Source: Turbatrix aceti
Lineage: Eukaryota; Nematoda; Chromadorea; Rhabditida; Panagrolaimidae
Assembly: GCA_963969345.1 (NCBI GenBank)
Contig: OZ017769.1
Location: 10,481,725-10,545,724 of the forward strand
Length of the DNA: 64,000 nucleotides
Direction of reading: 5' to 3'
Of this stretch, positions 1 through 12,030 are shown piece after piece. The stretch's first letter is position 1; each line of letters starts with the position of its first letter. The position numbers and the translations under genes were made by a program. Below the pieces are notes generated by a model. It did not search any database. It saw nothing but the letters and a program-made list of their open reading frames with translations, and was not told the origin of the DNA.

Positions 1-302
1 AATTGTAAAAAAGGTTCACAATTTATGAAACAAAAATTTTAGTCAGCGAACGTTTTGCCCCCCGCTGTTGGGTGTGGCAACGTGCATCGTAACGCGAACG
101 TTACGACACACGATGCCGCCGGCTAAAGGTAAACCCCACTCGGTGTAAATTTTTTTATCAGTTAAAAAATTTTTATTCGAAAAAAGTCAGTTTTGCAAAC
201 CAAATTTTGTTTTTCACTATTTTGTTATTATTCTACAGGCTCAGATGAAGTGATTGTTTTTTTCGCTTTTTGTTACTTTTCAAAAAATGTTCCGAAACTC
301 AC

Positions 303-2900
303 CGGGCACATGAGCGAAATTTTCAAGCTATCCAGAGCAATGGCGTCATCGTCGTTGTTGAGCATCTTGATGATCTGTCCCTTCGTGTACTCAACAGGGC
401 GTTTCGTTCCCCGGGTTTTCATGCGTTGAAGAAGAATGCCGGAATCGAGTCTCTTGACGATCCAGATGCCAAAAGCCCACGATCTCTTGTCTGCCGTCCA
501 CTGAATGGTAACCGACTGTGATGGTGCGCGTGCATTGATTTTCGTCGAAATATCGACAGGTCTCGAGAGTCTCTTCGATTCGGTATTTGGACGATTTGTT
601 GGGATGAGGGGCTGAAAATTTTTTATAAAAAAAATTGCAGTGTAAAAAAAGACTCACCGGCAGGTTAACGGAATCGCCGTTGATGAGAAGCGTAAAATTC
701 GGTGGAAAATCATCGGCTTGTTCAATGTCTGGATCATTTTGAAAAATTCGAAATTGTATTTCAGTTTTTGGAAAATTTGGTTGACGATTTTCCAGTTCAG
801 CAAGTACGATGGGTTGATTGATCGTAAAGCTACACTTTGAAGTACAGTCAATGTTTCGCGTCGTAGACGCTTGAAGCTCGGAAAGTTCAAGGAGGGTCTA
901 AAAGCGATAAAAAACTTAATTAAAAAAAAAACAAAATCAAAAAAATGTGAAATGTTTTTGTTCAACACAATTTTTTTTAGCTAATGCTAAAAAGATTTCT
1001 TTTAAAAAAAAATCGTAGAACAAAAATATAAATTTTCATCTAATGGCAAAAAATAACAAAAAACTTTTTGAACTATCTACAAAATTAAAAAATTTGGGGT
1101 AAAAACATCAAAAAAATAAACTGAAATTCTGATACAAAGTTGTTTTCTAAATGAACCCTGTTAAAAAATTTTCGTCAACAAAAAAACTTACAGCTTGTCG
1201 GTCAAAAAAAGGCAGATTCGTAACACGAAGTCCTCTCAGGATTCCAATCTTGACGCCAATGTCATACCTGCCATTGCTGAGCATGCCGCTGCCGAGGTGA
1301 TTGCTGTGAAAGTTGGGCGGTGGGCCCCAGTGTCCCGGAGGAGCCCGAAGGCTATTCATGCGGGACGATATGATGGGTGGCCCGACACGCGTTGGCGCAG
1401 ACGTCGACATCGATCGCTGATGGCCACCCGGGTTCATCATCGGTGCGCCACCGATGACGTTGCCGCTGCTGCCGCCGCGCATTTGTGAGAAAACCTCACG
1501 AACAACAGCGCACGCACGCTGGGAGCCTGTTGCAGATCGAATTTGATCAAAGACAAACTTTTGCAGTTCACATTTTCGACCGTATCGAGTGGAGCCAAGG
1601 GCTGTCAGGACTTGTTGCAGTTCAGATACCCGAAATTGGAGAATCATAGCCTGGAAGTTATCAGAGGAAAGTTACGGTAGAGCACCGTAAAAAAATTGTA
1701 AAATCCCCAAAAAAATGCATTTAATAAAAAAACCGACTGACCAACACTATTTTCTGCCCCTCAGTTACCGTTTCAGCAGTAGCCGAAGTGTTATTCAGTT
1801 GCTGAAGTCCGTTATTTGTCATCGGAAGACAGCATTGACAGAATTCCTCAAAACAATGAATTCTTGGAGGCGAAAAAGAAGAACAGAACAATGAGGAAAA
1901 TGGTGGAAGTCGAGACGGTGCTGCTGGTGGTCGACAGATGCGAGGATGCACCGACGACCATGACCAGCAACAGCCACGATTACCCATTTCTTCGTATGTA
2001 CAACTGTTGGGAATTTTTTGGTTTTTTAGTAAAAATAATTTTGAAGCCTAGACAATGCAAATTTGACACAAAATAGACTAAATTTCGTGGCCTGACAACG
2101 CCTACTAGGAGTGTCTAGGGTTTTTGGAAGGTGTGGAATGCCACAGTGCATGGGGTAGGCTGGGCTTGCACGGGAATGGCCAAAAATTTACGAAAGAAAT
2201 GCAGTCATTTATGTGTTTTCTGGCTCAAGGATAGGTGAGCAAATTTTTTTTTGTCCATAAGTGGACACGAACGGCATAAAGGTAAAAGTTAGACAATTTT
2301 TTTTCTGTTTACCACATTTTTTTGCGAAATTTGTACTTGTTTGCAAACAAAAACCAGAAAAAAGTTAACATTCCAAAAATTTGGCCCGTTGATCCGATTT
2401 TTTTTATCAATTTTGATTTACCGATTTTGGCCGCTTTCGTAACAAAAAAATTGGATAAAAAAATGCGGATGCGGTAAAGAAACGATTTTCTGACCAGAAA
2501 ATAAATTTAAATCCGAAAATTTGTATTGTCTAACGTTTTTAAAGTCAAAATGCCGCAGCGCCAAAATTTCTCATTCATTTTAGTATTTTTGGAGATAAAG
2601 CATCATTTTGAAAAGTTTTTTTTGAGTAGAAAAATCCCACGGATCAAGCTACTCAACACAAAAACCCGAAATTTTCGTGTCAGGAACCCCCGACAATGTT
2701 TATGAACGCAAAAATTGTGGTTTTTAGGCCGAGTAAGAATTTGTGCAGTGCTGCACAGAATCCCAAGTGTATAACATGGCTTTTACGGTATCAGAAAAAG
2801 ACAGATGACGGAAAACGGGCAAAAGAGGATAACAAGTAACCCCACCCCCCAAATTCCAAAAAAAAATACTTACCCGGCATTTTTCGACCTCAGTAGACAT
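303..2900 (-). CDS. gei-17: PIAS-family SUMO E3 ligase, N-terminal part (gene continues past left edge)
   Basis: PIAS proteins are nuclear SUMO E3 ligases that stimulate UBC9-dependent SUMO transfer and regulate transcription and DNA repair. Exons read on the minus strand: 2900-2874 (MSTEVEKCR), a short exon ending at 1742 (acceptor after 1802 keeps frame, less certain), 1650-1192, 897-658 and 611-303; all junctions are phase 0. The 1650-1192 exon begins with a SAP motif (LQFRVSELQQVLTALGS, then GRKCELQKFVF), followed by a Pro/Gly/Ser linker and the start of PINIT (LPFFDRQA). The next two exons complete PINIT (DDFPPNFTLLINGDSVNLP, KRLSRPVDIS, VTIQWTADKRSWAFGIWIVK). The last visible exon ends LKISLMCP at a GTGAGT donor, exactly where the SP-RING should begin; the ligase RING lies outside the window. 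A second possible start is ATG at 1822 (MTNNGLQQL), which is also in frame. Family is very secure; the first intron is the weak point. Confidence 0.9.
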
Positions 2901-2907
2901 CTTGTGC

Positions 2908-2909
2908 CT
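2908..2909 (-). promoter_or_regulatory. Probable spliced-leader acceptor of gei-17
   Basis: On the minus strand the sequence reads GTCTTTTCAG followed by GCACAAG and the ATG at 2900. A strong TTTTCAG acceptor 7 nt before a start codon, with no upstream coding exon and nduf-7 just upstream on the same strand, is typical of a downstream operon gene receiving an SL leader. A second TTTCAG lies 10 nt further upstream. Confidence 0.6.
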
Positions 2910-3027
2910 GAAAAGACCTGAAACACACGCAATTTATAGTCAAAACAACCCATAAGTATGTCACTCCACGGCTTTGAATAATCAAACCGATAATTTGGTC
3001 ATCCACCGTTCACCAGCAAAATCACAC

Positions 3028-3033
3028 TTTATT
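3028..3033 (-). terminator. Polyadenylation signal of nduf-7
   Basis: AATAAA on the minus strand, about 200 nt after the nduf-7 stop and about 120 nt before the gei-17 acceptor. This is the usual order in a nematode operon: stop, poly(A) signal, intercistronic region, trans-splice site. Confidence 0.55.
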
Positions 3034-3230
3034 TTACCTCCAAATAGTCGTCATTTGTCAGACACCGAAGCAACCGAGCGCAAGGCCAAGAACAATCCTA
3101 TCAATCGTGAGTGCCCCAGTCGTCGGACAAATCACGCAAGAGTTTCGATATCTACACAATAGTCAATTTTCTCGCAAAAGAGAAAAACACTTCAAAAATC
3201 GGGGGAGAAAACAGACCTAATGAGGGCAAC

Positions 3231-4501
3231 CTATCGCCGGTACCAGAGCTGGGCTTCGCGACGTCGTTTGATCTTTTTCTGGAGTTGAAGGACGCCGTAG
3301 AGAAGGGCCTCAGCGGTTGGGGGGCAGCCGGGAACGTAGATGTCGACGGGGATGACGCGATCGGCACCACGGAGCACGGAATACGCGTAATGGTAGTAGC
3401 CTCCACCGTTGGCACACGAGCCCATGCTGATGACCCACTTGTGCTCTGGCATCTGATCGTAGATGCGGCGAAGAGCCGGGGCCATCTTGTTTGTCACCGT
3501 ACCCGCAACCAGGATCAAATCGACCTAAAAAATCGAGCAAAAATAATTCAAATGCCAAAGAGAATGTAAAAATGCAAAGAAAAATCCGTGCAGGAGTTGT
3601 TGAAAACTTTCCAATACGCACATCAGATTGAGAGGCACCTGTCAAGGCAGGAAGACATCCAGCGTGTACATACAAGTGCCCAAATGAGACAGAAGGCGTA
3701 GACGCACAAATACAAATCACATTTGTAGCTTTTCACACAAAAAGAAATCAATAAATATAAAAAAAACGTCATGAGACCACTTTTTTAGTTTTTTTGGCAA
3801 CAGAGTCACACTTTGCCAAGGATTTGGGATTATCGATTTTTTGGGGTCCAAATGAGTTGTTTTTTTGTTCCAACAAGTTGTTGTACAATTGGTAAAAAAT
3901 GTGTAAATAAAAAACAGGAAAAGATGGACAATTTTTTTTGGGTACAAAATCGAACCTACGGTAGCCTAAAATGTTGCAAAAATGTTTTGGGACTAAAATA
4001 ATGAAAAAAAATTATTTAATATTTTTTAGAAAAATTGTTAGTTTGGTACTCAAAATCCAAAAATAACATAAAAGTTGTAAAACATGAATATTTGGCATAA
4101 AAACAAACGTTGAACCAAAATAAACCCTAATTTTATATAAAAACACCCCAACAATGCGCCCAAAAACTAACCTGACGGGGAGAAGCACGGAAAACGACAC
4201 CGTAACGATCCATATCGTAACGGGGAGCAGCAAAGTGCATCATCTCGACGGCACAGCAGGCGAGACCGAAGGTAAGAGGCCAAAGCGAGGTACGCTGCGT
4301 CATGTTGATGACGTCGTCGACGCGTGCTAGGGCATACTCGACACCCGAGACATCCTTGAACGGAGTACCCGTCTTGCCGATGAATCCCTTTGGTGGCTCA
4401 GCTGGCAGGGGAAATGTATTCTGATGTACGCATGCTGCCGATGAAGTCGAAACCGAAACCGCACGCGTTACAAGCTGCGGTACGGTTCGAAGCGAAAGCA
4501 T
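3231..4501 (-). CDS. nduf-7: NADH:ubiquinone oxidoreductase 20-kDa (PSST/NDUFS7) subunit
   Basis: Complex I subunit of the mitochondrial inner membrane peripheral arm; it carries cluster N2, which passes electrons to ubiquinone. Two exons, 4501-4172 and 3524-3231, joined in phase 0, encode 207 residues, the usual family length. The start [19 protein letters not shown] is an arginine- and serine-rich mitochondrial presequence. The N2 cysteines are all visible: the tandem pair in [21 protein letters not shown], and [11 protein letters not shown] near the C-terminus. The protein ends in a basic segment ([15 protein letters not shown]). The ATG lies 3 nt after a TTCTTGCAG acceptor (4505-4504), suggesting trans-splicing. 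It is followed on the same strand by gei-17 after roughly 320 nt. The intron 4171-3525 is AT-rich with no other feature seen. Confidence 0.97.
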
Positions 4502-7500
4502 CCCTGCAAGAATGGTAATATGATAGCGACCGTAAGACAACCAAGAATACAAAACAGAAACGGTAAGGATCAAAATTCCAGGAAGAGTAGCAAAAAACAA
4601 CGTAAAAGCTCGATCTAAGCATTTATCCCTTCGAGACCACAAGATATGCGCACGTATCGTAAAAGCGAGAGAGAGAGAAAGAGAAAGAAAGGAAAAGAAG
4701 AGGAGTGCAGACAGGCAGTCTGCGGGTGATGCTGCATGTTTACGACAGTTGCGTGTTGTTGATCTTGTCTTGCAACTACTTTTTTGATAATGTTACTTTT
4801 TTATCGTAACAATATTGTTTTACTGTCATTTTTTGGTTTACGATACATCTGTATTGTTCCTGCAAGACACAAGATAATTTGAAAGTATTTTTGTTATCTT
4901 TGAGGATTTACGATGAGATGACACAAACCAATAAGTTTTCTCGAACATTCCATCTGTTTTTCGATCGTATTTTTTTGTGATTACCTCACTTTGTTTCTTC
5001 TTGCCATGGTTGGCTGGGTTTCGATGAGGTGGATGATGCATCAGAGATGTGTGCTGTATTATTTATACAGTGTTGCTCTGAGGAGACGGAAGACTGGTAA
5101 TTACAACTTACTCATCATCAATGCATTGCACTTTGTTGCAAAAAGGACTATTGTCTGTCTTTTGATCGCGTTTTTGGGGTTTCAGCTTGCAGGAGCTACT
5201 GTCTCGTTCAGTTTTTGGCCTAAATGTTACATTTGGCACGTAGCAGTGGCCTAAATTTCGGGTTTTGTAGACTTTTTAGGGCTTTTAAAGGTTTTTTGAC
5301 AGTTTAGCGGATTTTTGACACCTAAAAGGTGCTAGTTAGTCGTAATCGTCTTTTAGATTGCTGGGTGTACCACGTAGGCAAGATCAAAGACCGCAGTCGG
5401 TCACTGAATGCACTGAATTGCAATTTGGCTGGAACTGGAGTAGTTTTGTGTCAAGATTGGATTTAAGGGCAAAAAAGTATCGTTTCCGAGGTTCATTTTG
5501 GAAATTGGATTAGTTTACGATAAAATGTTGTTTTTGTGTAAAAAATGCCTTTTTTACGCTCCCGAGCGATTTTTTTTTGTTTTTCCTGTGCACAAAGCCG
5601 GATGTGATGCTGTGGTGTACTGAACCTTTTTTGTACACGTACACGGCTGCAAATGCCGGATGCATGCAGAGCAGTCGGTAGTTTTTTTTATTTTGTTCAT
5701 CAACAGAGGTTTTTTCTTCTTGGAGAGACAAGAAAAGTTTTCTACCGAGCGGAAAGAAAATTCTCTGAATGCCTTTCTGCCGTTTTTTAATTGTGAGTTT
5801 GATTGATTCTCTGCGTTTTTTGGAGAACATTTTTTCTTTTTTTTATACACGCTTATGAAAACGTCAAAAATTCTTGACAAAATGATAAAGGTAATAAATT
5901 GGTAGCACGGTCGACCGACCCGGACCTGGACCGGGCCTGAAACTACAGAAGTGGTATACTTGGGTCATTGTTACATTCTACAAATAAATATTTAGTATAG
6001 CTTTTATGTTTTACGATAGAGCACGGTGTGATACGCACTTTTTCTCACTGTTTCGCTTCCCTAGTCGGAATGATAGTTGATGGTGCACTGCACTGCTGCT
6101 GCTGCTTATTAGTCTTTGTTCTTCCTTCCTCCAGCCACCCTTTCCTTTCCTTTTATAGTGTCTGCTTGGCTTCCGACATTTTCATCGCTTGTCCAGCTCA
6201 CTGCTCGCAACATCAGTCTTTTTTCAGAGTGTAATAGATGGCCGAAAAAAAAATGGTTGTCGATAGGCACGAAAGAATGCGAAGGACAAACTAGGAACTG
6301 GAACTTTTTTTTTCAAGTTTTTTTGTTTGTTGATAAGAAACATTCAGAAAATTTTTTTGGTAACGGAAGTTTTTTATTTTAATGTTTTTTTTTCATTTGC
6401 TTTTTTTATTTTCGACGATTTTTGATCCAAAAAACATCTGTGATTTTTATAATGAAAAAAATCTGGATGACAACTGCTGAATGCAAAGAATTTTTTTAGT
6501 GTATTCAATAAAGTTTTTTATCCCCCGTTAAAAAATGTAACTTTTGCAATTCAAACGCGATATTAGTTTACAATCGGTCAAAACGTGTTTTCTAGAACCT
6601 GATAATTTTTACACAATGTTGTGTAAAGTTGTCACGGAAGTAAAAAAATAATAACTGTAAAGTTTTTTTTTGAGGATTTTTATCATTCCTGAAATTTTTT
6701 TTATTAAAGTGTGCTGAATTTAAAAAAAAACCATTTCTCTGAAAATAATTGCCAAATTTGAAAAATTGTACTCCAGCCGAAATTTTTTTAGCCGATGACA
6801 GTGCTCTAGTTTCTTTGTAACTTTTTGATTTTCTGTTCAAAAAAATGTTACAACATTTTTTAATACCTGACTCAAAATGCTTTGAAATTTTTTAGTTTAC
6901 AAAAAAAATATGTGTCTGGCCTATAACTTCTACCGGCCGGCTGCTGCGGAAATTTGATTTCAGTATCGGCGCAAAAACTTGTTTAAAAAAAACATATTTG
7001 TTTATGTTGATTCCAAAAAAATGTTGTATTTATAAAACTCTTTTGTTCCTCTAAAATTCAATTTCTGACACGTTGTTTATCTTTTGCAACAATCGCGCTT
7101 CAGTTTTTTTCAACGTCGACGTCTACACGTTCCAGTGCTCTGCCAAGTCATCAGTTGGGTCGGTTGGCGGCGGCGTTGTCTTCTCTGATCCTCCTCCTCC
7201 TACCTGACTGCACTGCACGACCATGCATGGAGGGGAGATGGATCGATTGACGGCGCGGCAGGGGGAAATCATCGGAGATCGATCTTCTTTTTTCTCTAGT
7301 CTGACGTCGGAGGAGAGCCGAAGGGATATCGTTAAATATTTTCTCATAGGTTTTTCACCGGCGCACACGCGTTTTGCACATGAATGACTGACTTTAATAT
7401 TTTTTTTTATTTTGCACTTTGGGGAATTTTTTTTTTTGAAGTATTAGAAAAATTTTGGGCGTGTTGGATACTTTTTACGATCAAATGATTTTTTTGCTTG

Positions 7501-7827
7501 CATTGTTTTGTTTTGGGTTGTTGATCGTAATTTTTACAGCGTGTTACACTGATGAGGAATAGGGTTGGTTTTTATTTTTGTTGTTTCGTGCAGCAAATCG
7601 AGATTGGAAACTGATGTGGTCGGTTGGCGGTGATGGTGGTGTAGGCGGTGTATAAATAGCTTGATCACGTTGAGGATTTTTTTCATTTATTCTCTAACTC
7701 GTACGCACCATATCATACATACGAACATAAAACTTTTTTGAGGATACGAACATAAACTTTTTTTGTTATAAAAAGAATTGTTACGGTTGTTTTTATGCCA
7801 AAAAAGTGTTTTGCATACAAAAAGTTA
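4502..7827. other. Intergenic sequence without a supported gene
   Basis: AT-rich, full of T and A runs, with only short chance ORFs lacking codon structure or splice context. A purine (GA) simple repeat lies at about 4665-4700. At 7687-7726 there is a ~40-bp match, in reverse orientation, to the 3' end of the SINE described at 55.5 kb, probably a 5'-truncated copy. Confidence 0.6.
7687..7726 (-). mobile_element. SINE 3'-end fragment
   Basis: CATTTATTCTCTAACTCGTA and the following CGCACCATATCATACATAC match the last ~40 bp of the SINE body plus the start of its tail, in reverse orientation. Probably a strongly 5'-truncated insertion. Confidence 0.65.
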
Positions 7828-8586
7828 GGGTCTACTATACTTCAGCCCCCCATCGATTGCAGCAACGCCGCCTTGGGTTTTTTTAGAGCACAGCCCCCCA
7901 TAGGAGTTTGATTATCCGTATGGAATAGCCCCCCACTTCATTTTTTGCACGCAAACATTTGATTATACATGGGTGTTGGGGGGCTATTGTATAGCTATAA
8001 CAACCCCCAAATTTGCAAAATCTTATCCCTGAATTTTTGTGTAAAAATTTGTATTCGTTAGACAGTCGTTGTTTTTGTTATCTCTCTGTCGTCGATGCGG
8101 TAAAACCATGAGACTGTACAAAAATTCGTCTGCTGCGAATGGCTGCTGGGTATGTTTTTTGTGTTTATGGAAATTATGGGGGGCCAATGTAGCGCTACAA
8201 CAGTCCCCCATTTGATGTGGGGGTCTGTTGTAGCGCTACAATGGCCCCCCATTTAATCTGGGGGACTGTTATAGCGCTACAACAGCCCCCCATATTTGAA
8301 AATTTGAATGAAAATGATTCGTATGGGGGGCTGTATTCTAAAATATCCCGCGGGCTTATTTTTCAACGTGATGGGGGCTCAAAGTATAGTAGCGCCACGG
8401 CCGTATGGAACGACCCCCCATTTTCTCCTTAAACACGATTTCCGTATGAAAAAGCCCCCCACAGATGGGGGGCTCTGTCATATGGATTTCCGAACTCATG
8501 TCGTCATTGATTTAAGGTGAAATGGGGGGCCAAAGTCCGAGCATGGGGGGTCAAAAGTCAGTGGGGGGCTGAAGTATAGTAGACCC
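7828..8586. mobile_element. Non-autonomous DNA transposon with G-rich inverted repeats and 8-bp target duplication
   Basis: Perfect 25-bp terminal inverted repeats (7828-7852 and 8562-8586) begin GGGTCTACTATACTTCAG and continue into a C6 run. The element is flanked on both sides by AAAAGTTA (7820-7827 and 8587-8594), an 8-bp target-site duplication as made by hAT-type transposases. Inside are many GGGGGG and CCCCCC tracts, and at about 8175-8295 a series of short palindromes centred on TGTAGCGCTACA separated by C/G runs. No transposase ORF is present, so it must be moved in trans. The superfamily is inferred only from duplication length; the ends do not match the usual CAGGG start of hAT elements. 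Confidence 0.85.
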
Positions 8587-11500
8587 AAAAGTTATTTCAA
8601 TACTAAAAATTTCTATATTTTTTAAAACAAAAATAATAAAAAATTTGACTTACAGAAATTTAATTTAAATAAAATTTTTTTTTGTATAAAAAATGTGAAA
8701 AGTTGTTTTTCAAAAAAAAGTTTTTTTGGGCCAACCAGGGCCGTGAGAAACATCGTAGCGTTTCCTGAGAATCCCACCCTCACCACTCCCGGCATTGTGA
8801 GTGTTTGAGCTGTCAAAGTTGCTTTTTTTCTAACAACAAAAAATTGTTGGTGTGACGTTGACTGTGATTGTATAATAATTTATCAATCAGTGCACGTTTC
8901 CTGTCTGTCTCTGATAATTTTATAGGAACACGATAGATATATGATAAATATGGGTGTCGACCGTAATTTTTTTGTGATTACCGGAACGTTAGATAGTGTA
9001 AATGTGTTTCAGAAAAAAATTGATGATTATAGTTTGTTGTGCGGGTTTTTGACACGTTGAAATGGGTAATATTTGAATTTACGGTGTTTTTTTGCGAAAA
9101 AGTGCTTTATGATAAAACGTGTTTTTCTGCATTTTTTTGTTTTGGCGTAACATTTTTATTGATGTTTTTTTATTTGTTTGATGCAGTATGACTGATGCTT
9201 GTATAATATTTATAATTTGTTTTTTTCTGGCTAAGAACAACGTATATACACTGGGAGGGGTTTTACCTAATTGTAGTGGATTCATTTTCATAAAAATTTT
9301 TTGAAAAAATGTGAAAAAAAATTGACATCTGCTTAAAAGTGTAAACAAGTTAATGGGTCGTTTTAAAGGGCACTAAAGGTGGGGATTGAGGCCGATAAAA
9401 AATGTTTTTGAGAAGTCATTACGTTTTTTTTAGTAAAATAATTATTGTTTAGATAGTTGTTTTTATGCATTTTTTGGCGCTTATTGTGCCAAAAAAATGT
9501 TTGTCACTTTTGGGTCTTTTGGGCAATTTTGGTCAAAAAGATCGGTTTTGATGATTTTCGAAAATTTTCACAATGCTTGGCATTTTTTGTGGTGCCAAGA
9601 CCCGTGGCTGGGTTTCAAAAAAATTTTGTTATTACCTGGGCTAATATCTGAACGACTAAGACCCCGCTTAGTTAGTGATTCGACATCAAAGAGCGCAGAT
9701 AATAAAATTAGACAGAAACAGACACGATGCGTCGAAGCATTGTTGTCTGTTGATGTAGTAAATATTTTTCAACTTTGAAGTTGAATCGAATCGGAAGGTC
9801 GGATAGAGAGATCAACAACGTGCTACAACTTTTTTCTCTTCTCTTCTCTGTTTTTCCTGTGTTGTTGAATAACATCAAAATCATTCGGGTTTTCACTCGG
9901 AGAAGAAAAAGAAAATGGAAGAGCTTGGAGGACTGGTTTCTTTCTCACCGCTGCTTTCGAGTCCAGGAGAGGCGATGTGTGTGCGAAAGTACAGAGGATA
10001 CCCCTCTCTTTTTTGATCTTTTTCTTTCTTTCCTCGACGATTGACAATATTGTTGTTCTGTCTTTCCCGATTTTCAGCGATCAGGGAATAAAGTTGGTTT
10101 TCTTCTTCTTCTTCGGGGGGCGCCGCGATGGACCGCGACGGCGGAGTTGTTGTTAGATGATTGTTACGTGCACACATTTGTTTGGGGGAAGATGTGTGTA
10201 TGCCTTGGAGATGCTATAGATCGGTCGGGCGATGATGACGGGGCTCAGGGGATAGGTAAGAGATCACCCCCCGTGCGTTTGTTTCTTCTTCGGGCAAGGC
10301 AGTATTATGTGTGCCGCCGACCAAGCAAGCAAGCTGGCTGGCTCTGATTCTTATTACCATGCCTGTTGGTTGACGTTGATGACCTCAGGTAACTTGGTGG
10401 AGAGTAATAGGGTGTTTCGGTTGCGTAGCATGACGCTTTTAGGCATGTTAGACGTGTACCTGTTTTTATTGTGAATTTTAGTTGGGCAGGATTGGTCTGC
10501 GGATTTTGCGGGCCGCCCCTTAGCTTGTTATTATTTTCTATGGTTTGTGTGTGTGTTTAAAATTATGAAAAGCAGATTTATATTTTAGAGATTCACGGAT
10601 TTAGGTTGTGACAAACCAGACAGGTGAACAATGAAGAAATGTGCAGGTGGATGAAAAAAAAGCAAAAAAATGAAACATTTGATTTCAAATCGGAAACAAA
10701 TATTTATTTTGTTTGTTTTCAAATTGTTTATTTTGACATTTATTTAACAAAAATTGTGTAGTAAATTTTTTTATACTGCAGTATTTTTTTCATGTTTTTA
10801 TGCACTTTTTTACACCGTAAAAAATATGGAAAAATGCATTTTTTTACGTTTTTTTTCTGTAACAAAAAACTCGATGCAGTTTTTTTGACCTGAAAACGCT
10901 AAAAAAATCGTGAAGTATTTACAATTTTAAACCATTCTTTGGATTTTCGTAGTTTTCCTCGAAAAAATTCCAGAACAGTCTAGCAATCCAGAACTCTCTT
11001 TCTCTGCCTGCTGCCCTCCGGATCCGTGCTATTTTGCTTGGTCTCTTCCTCCCGGCCGACCGGCGGTGCGGTGCGGTGGTTGTTGACTACTGGAATTGCT
11101 ACTGATTTTTTCTTCTCTCCAGCGAGTATCCTCAATTCTTTCCTCCCAGACAAGCGGGCAGGCAGGCGCACGTACACACGTGCAGGAGAGGGTGGTGTCG
11201 TGCTTCGGACTCAAATCATCTTTCATTGATAGAGTAGAGAACTGCCGGGCTTGCGTGCATGCATGCATGCCCTGCCTGCGTGTTGGTTACAGCTTGCATC
11301 CATCCATCCGACCACTGTTTTGTTTGCAACACCCATCGCACTTCACGGGGTGGGTTTGTGTGATGTGATGCGGTCGATTGGAAGAAGAAAAAAAATACTT
11401 TGATTTTTTGTTGGTAAAATAACTTTTTTTGATTGTTGACGTTTTTACGGTGTGTATTTATTTTCAAGTTTTTTTCACATTTGAAAATTTTTTATAATAC

Positions 11501-12030
11501 ATTTTTAAAATTTTTTGTTTATATTTTTAAGGTTTTTTTACATTGATGGATCTCGACTGGAAAATTTTTTTGTGGTGCGATTGCCAACAGGCAGGTGGGG
11601 GTGCGGATAGGTAAGCAAGTTGCACGGAAGAAAGTTAGTTGCAAGGAGGTGCAGAGAGAAAACTTGTTGTGTTGCTTATGTATTTATACATTCATCATTC
11701 ATCCATCCATCGTCTTCTTGCAAACGAAAGTGATCAAACAAGACAAGGACTAATTGTAAGTGCAGAGCCTCCGTGTGAGGGGGAAATGAGGTAAAGAGGA
11801 GCTGGTTGATTTTGTGATCAGTGTGTGCATGGATGCATTGATTTGCAAAATGCAATGAAATTTGCGGAAAAGTGTTTTTTGATGGTATATACGTTATTAA
11901 AATATTGAAAAATTTACGATTTTATTTGTAAATTTTTATAAAATTTTACTTGAGTTTGCAAAAAAAAATTTTTCTGCATTTTTGAATGTTTGCTCGGGCG
12001 TGTTATTTGTGTTGGGTTTTTGAGTTTTAA
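8587..12030. other. Intergenic sequence without a supported gene
   Basis: AT-rich with a few GC-richer islands (about 9900-10350 and 11000-11370). These carry simple repeats, such as a TTC run near 10105 and a CATC run near 11295, but no ORF with recognisable protein similarity or intron structure. Confidence 0.55.

Noticed and set aside
3111..3569. 152-residue plus-strand ORF
   Set aside because: Antisense shadow of nduf-7 exon 2, which has clear catalytic-cluster motifs on the minus strand.
4991..5254. 87-residue ORF with hydrophobic stretches
   Set aside because: No splice context or similarity; composition typical of chance ORFs in T-rich DNA.
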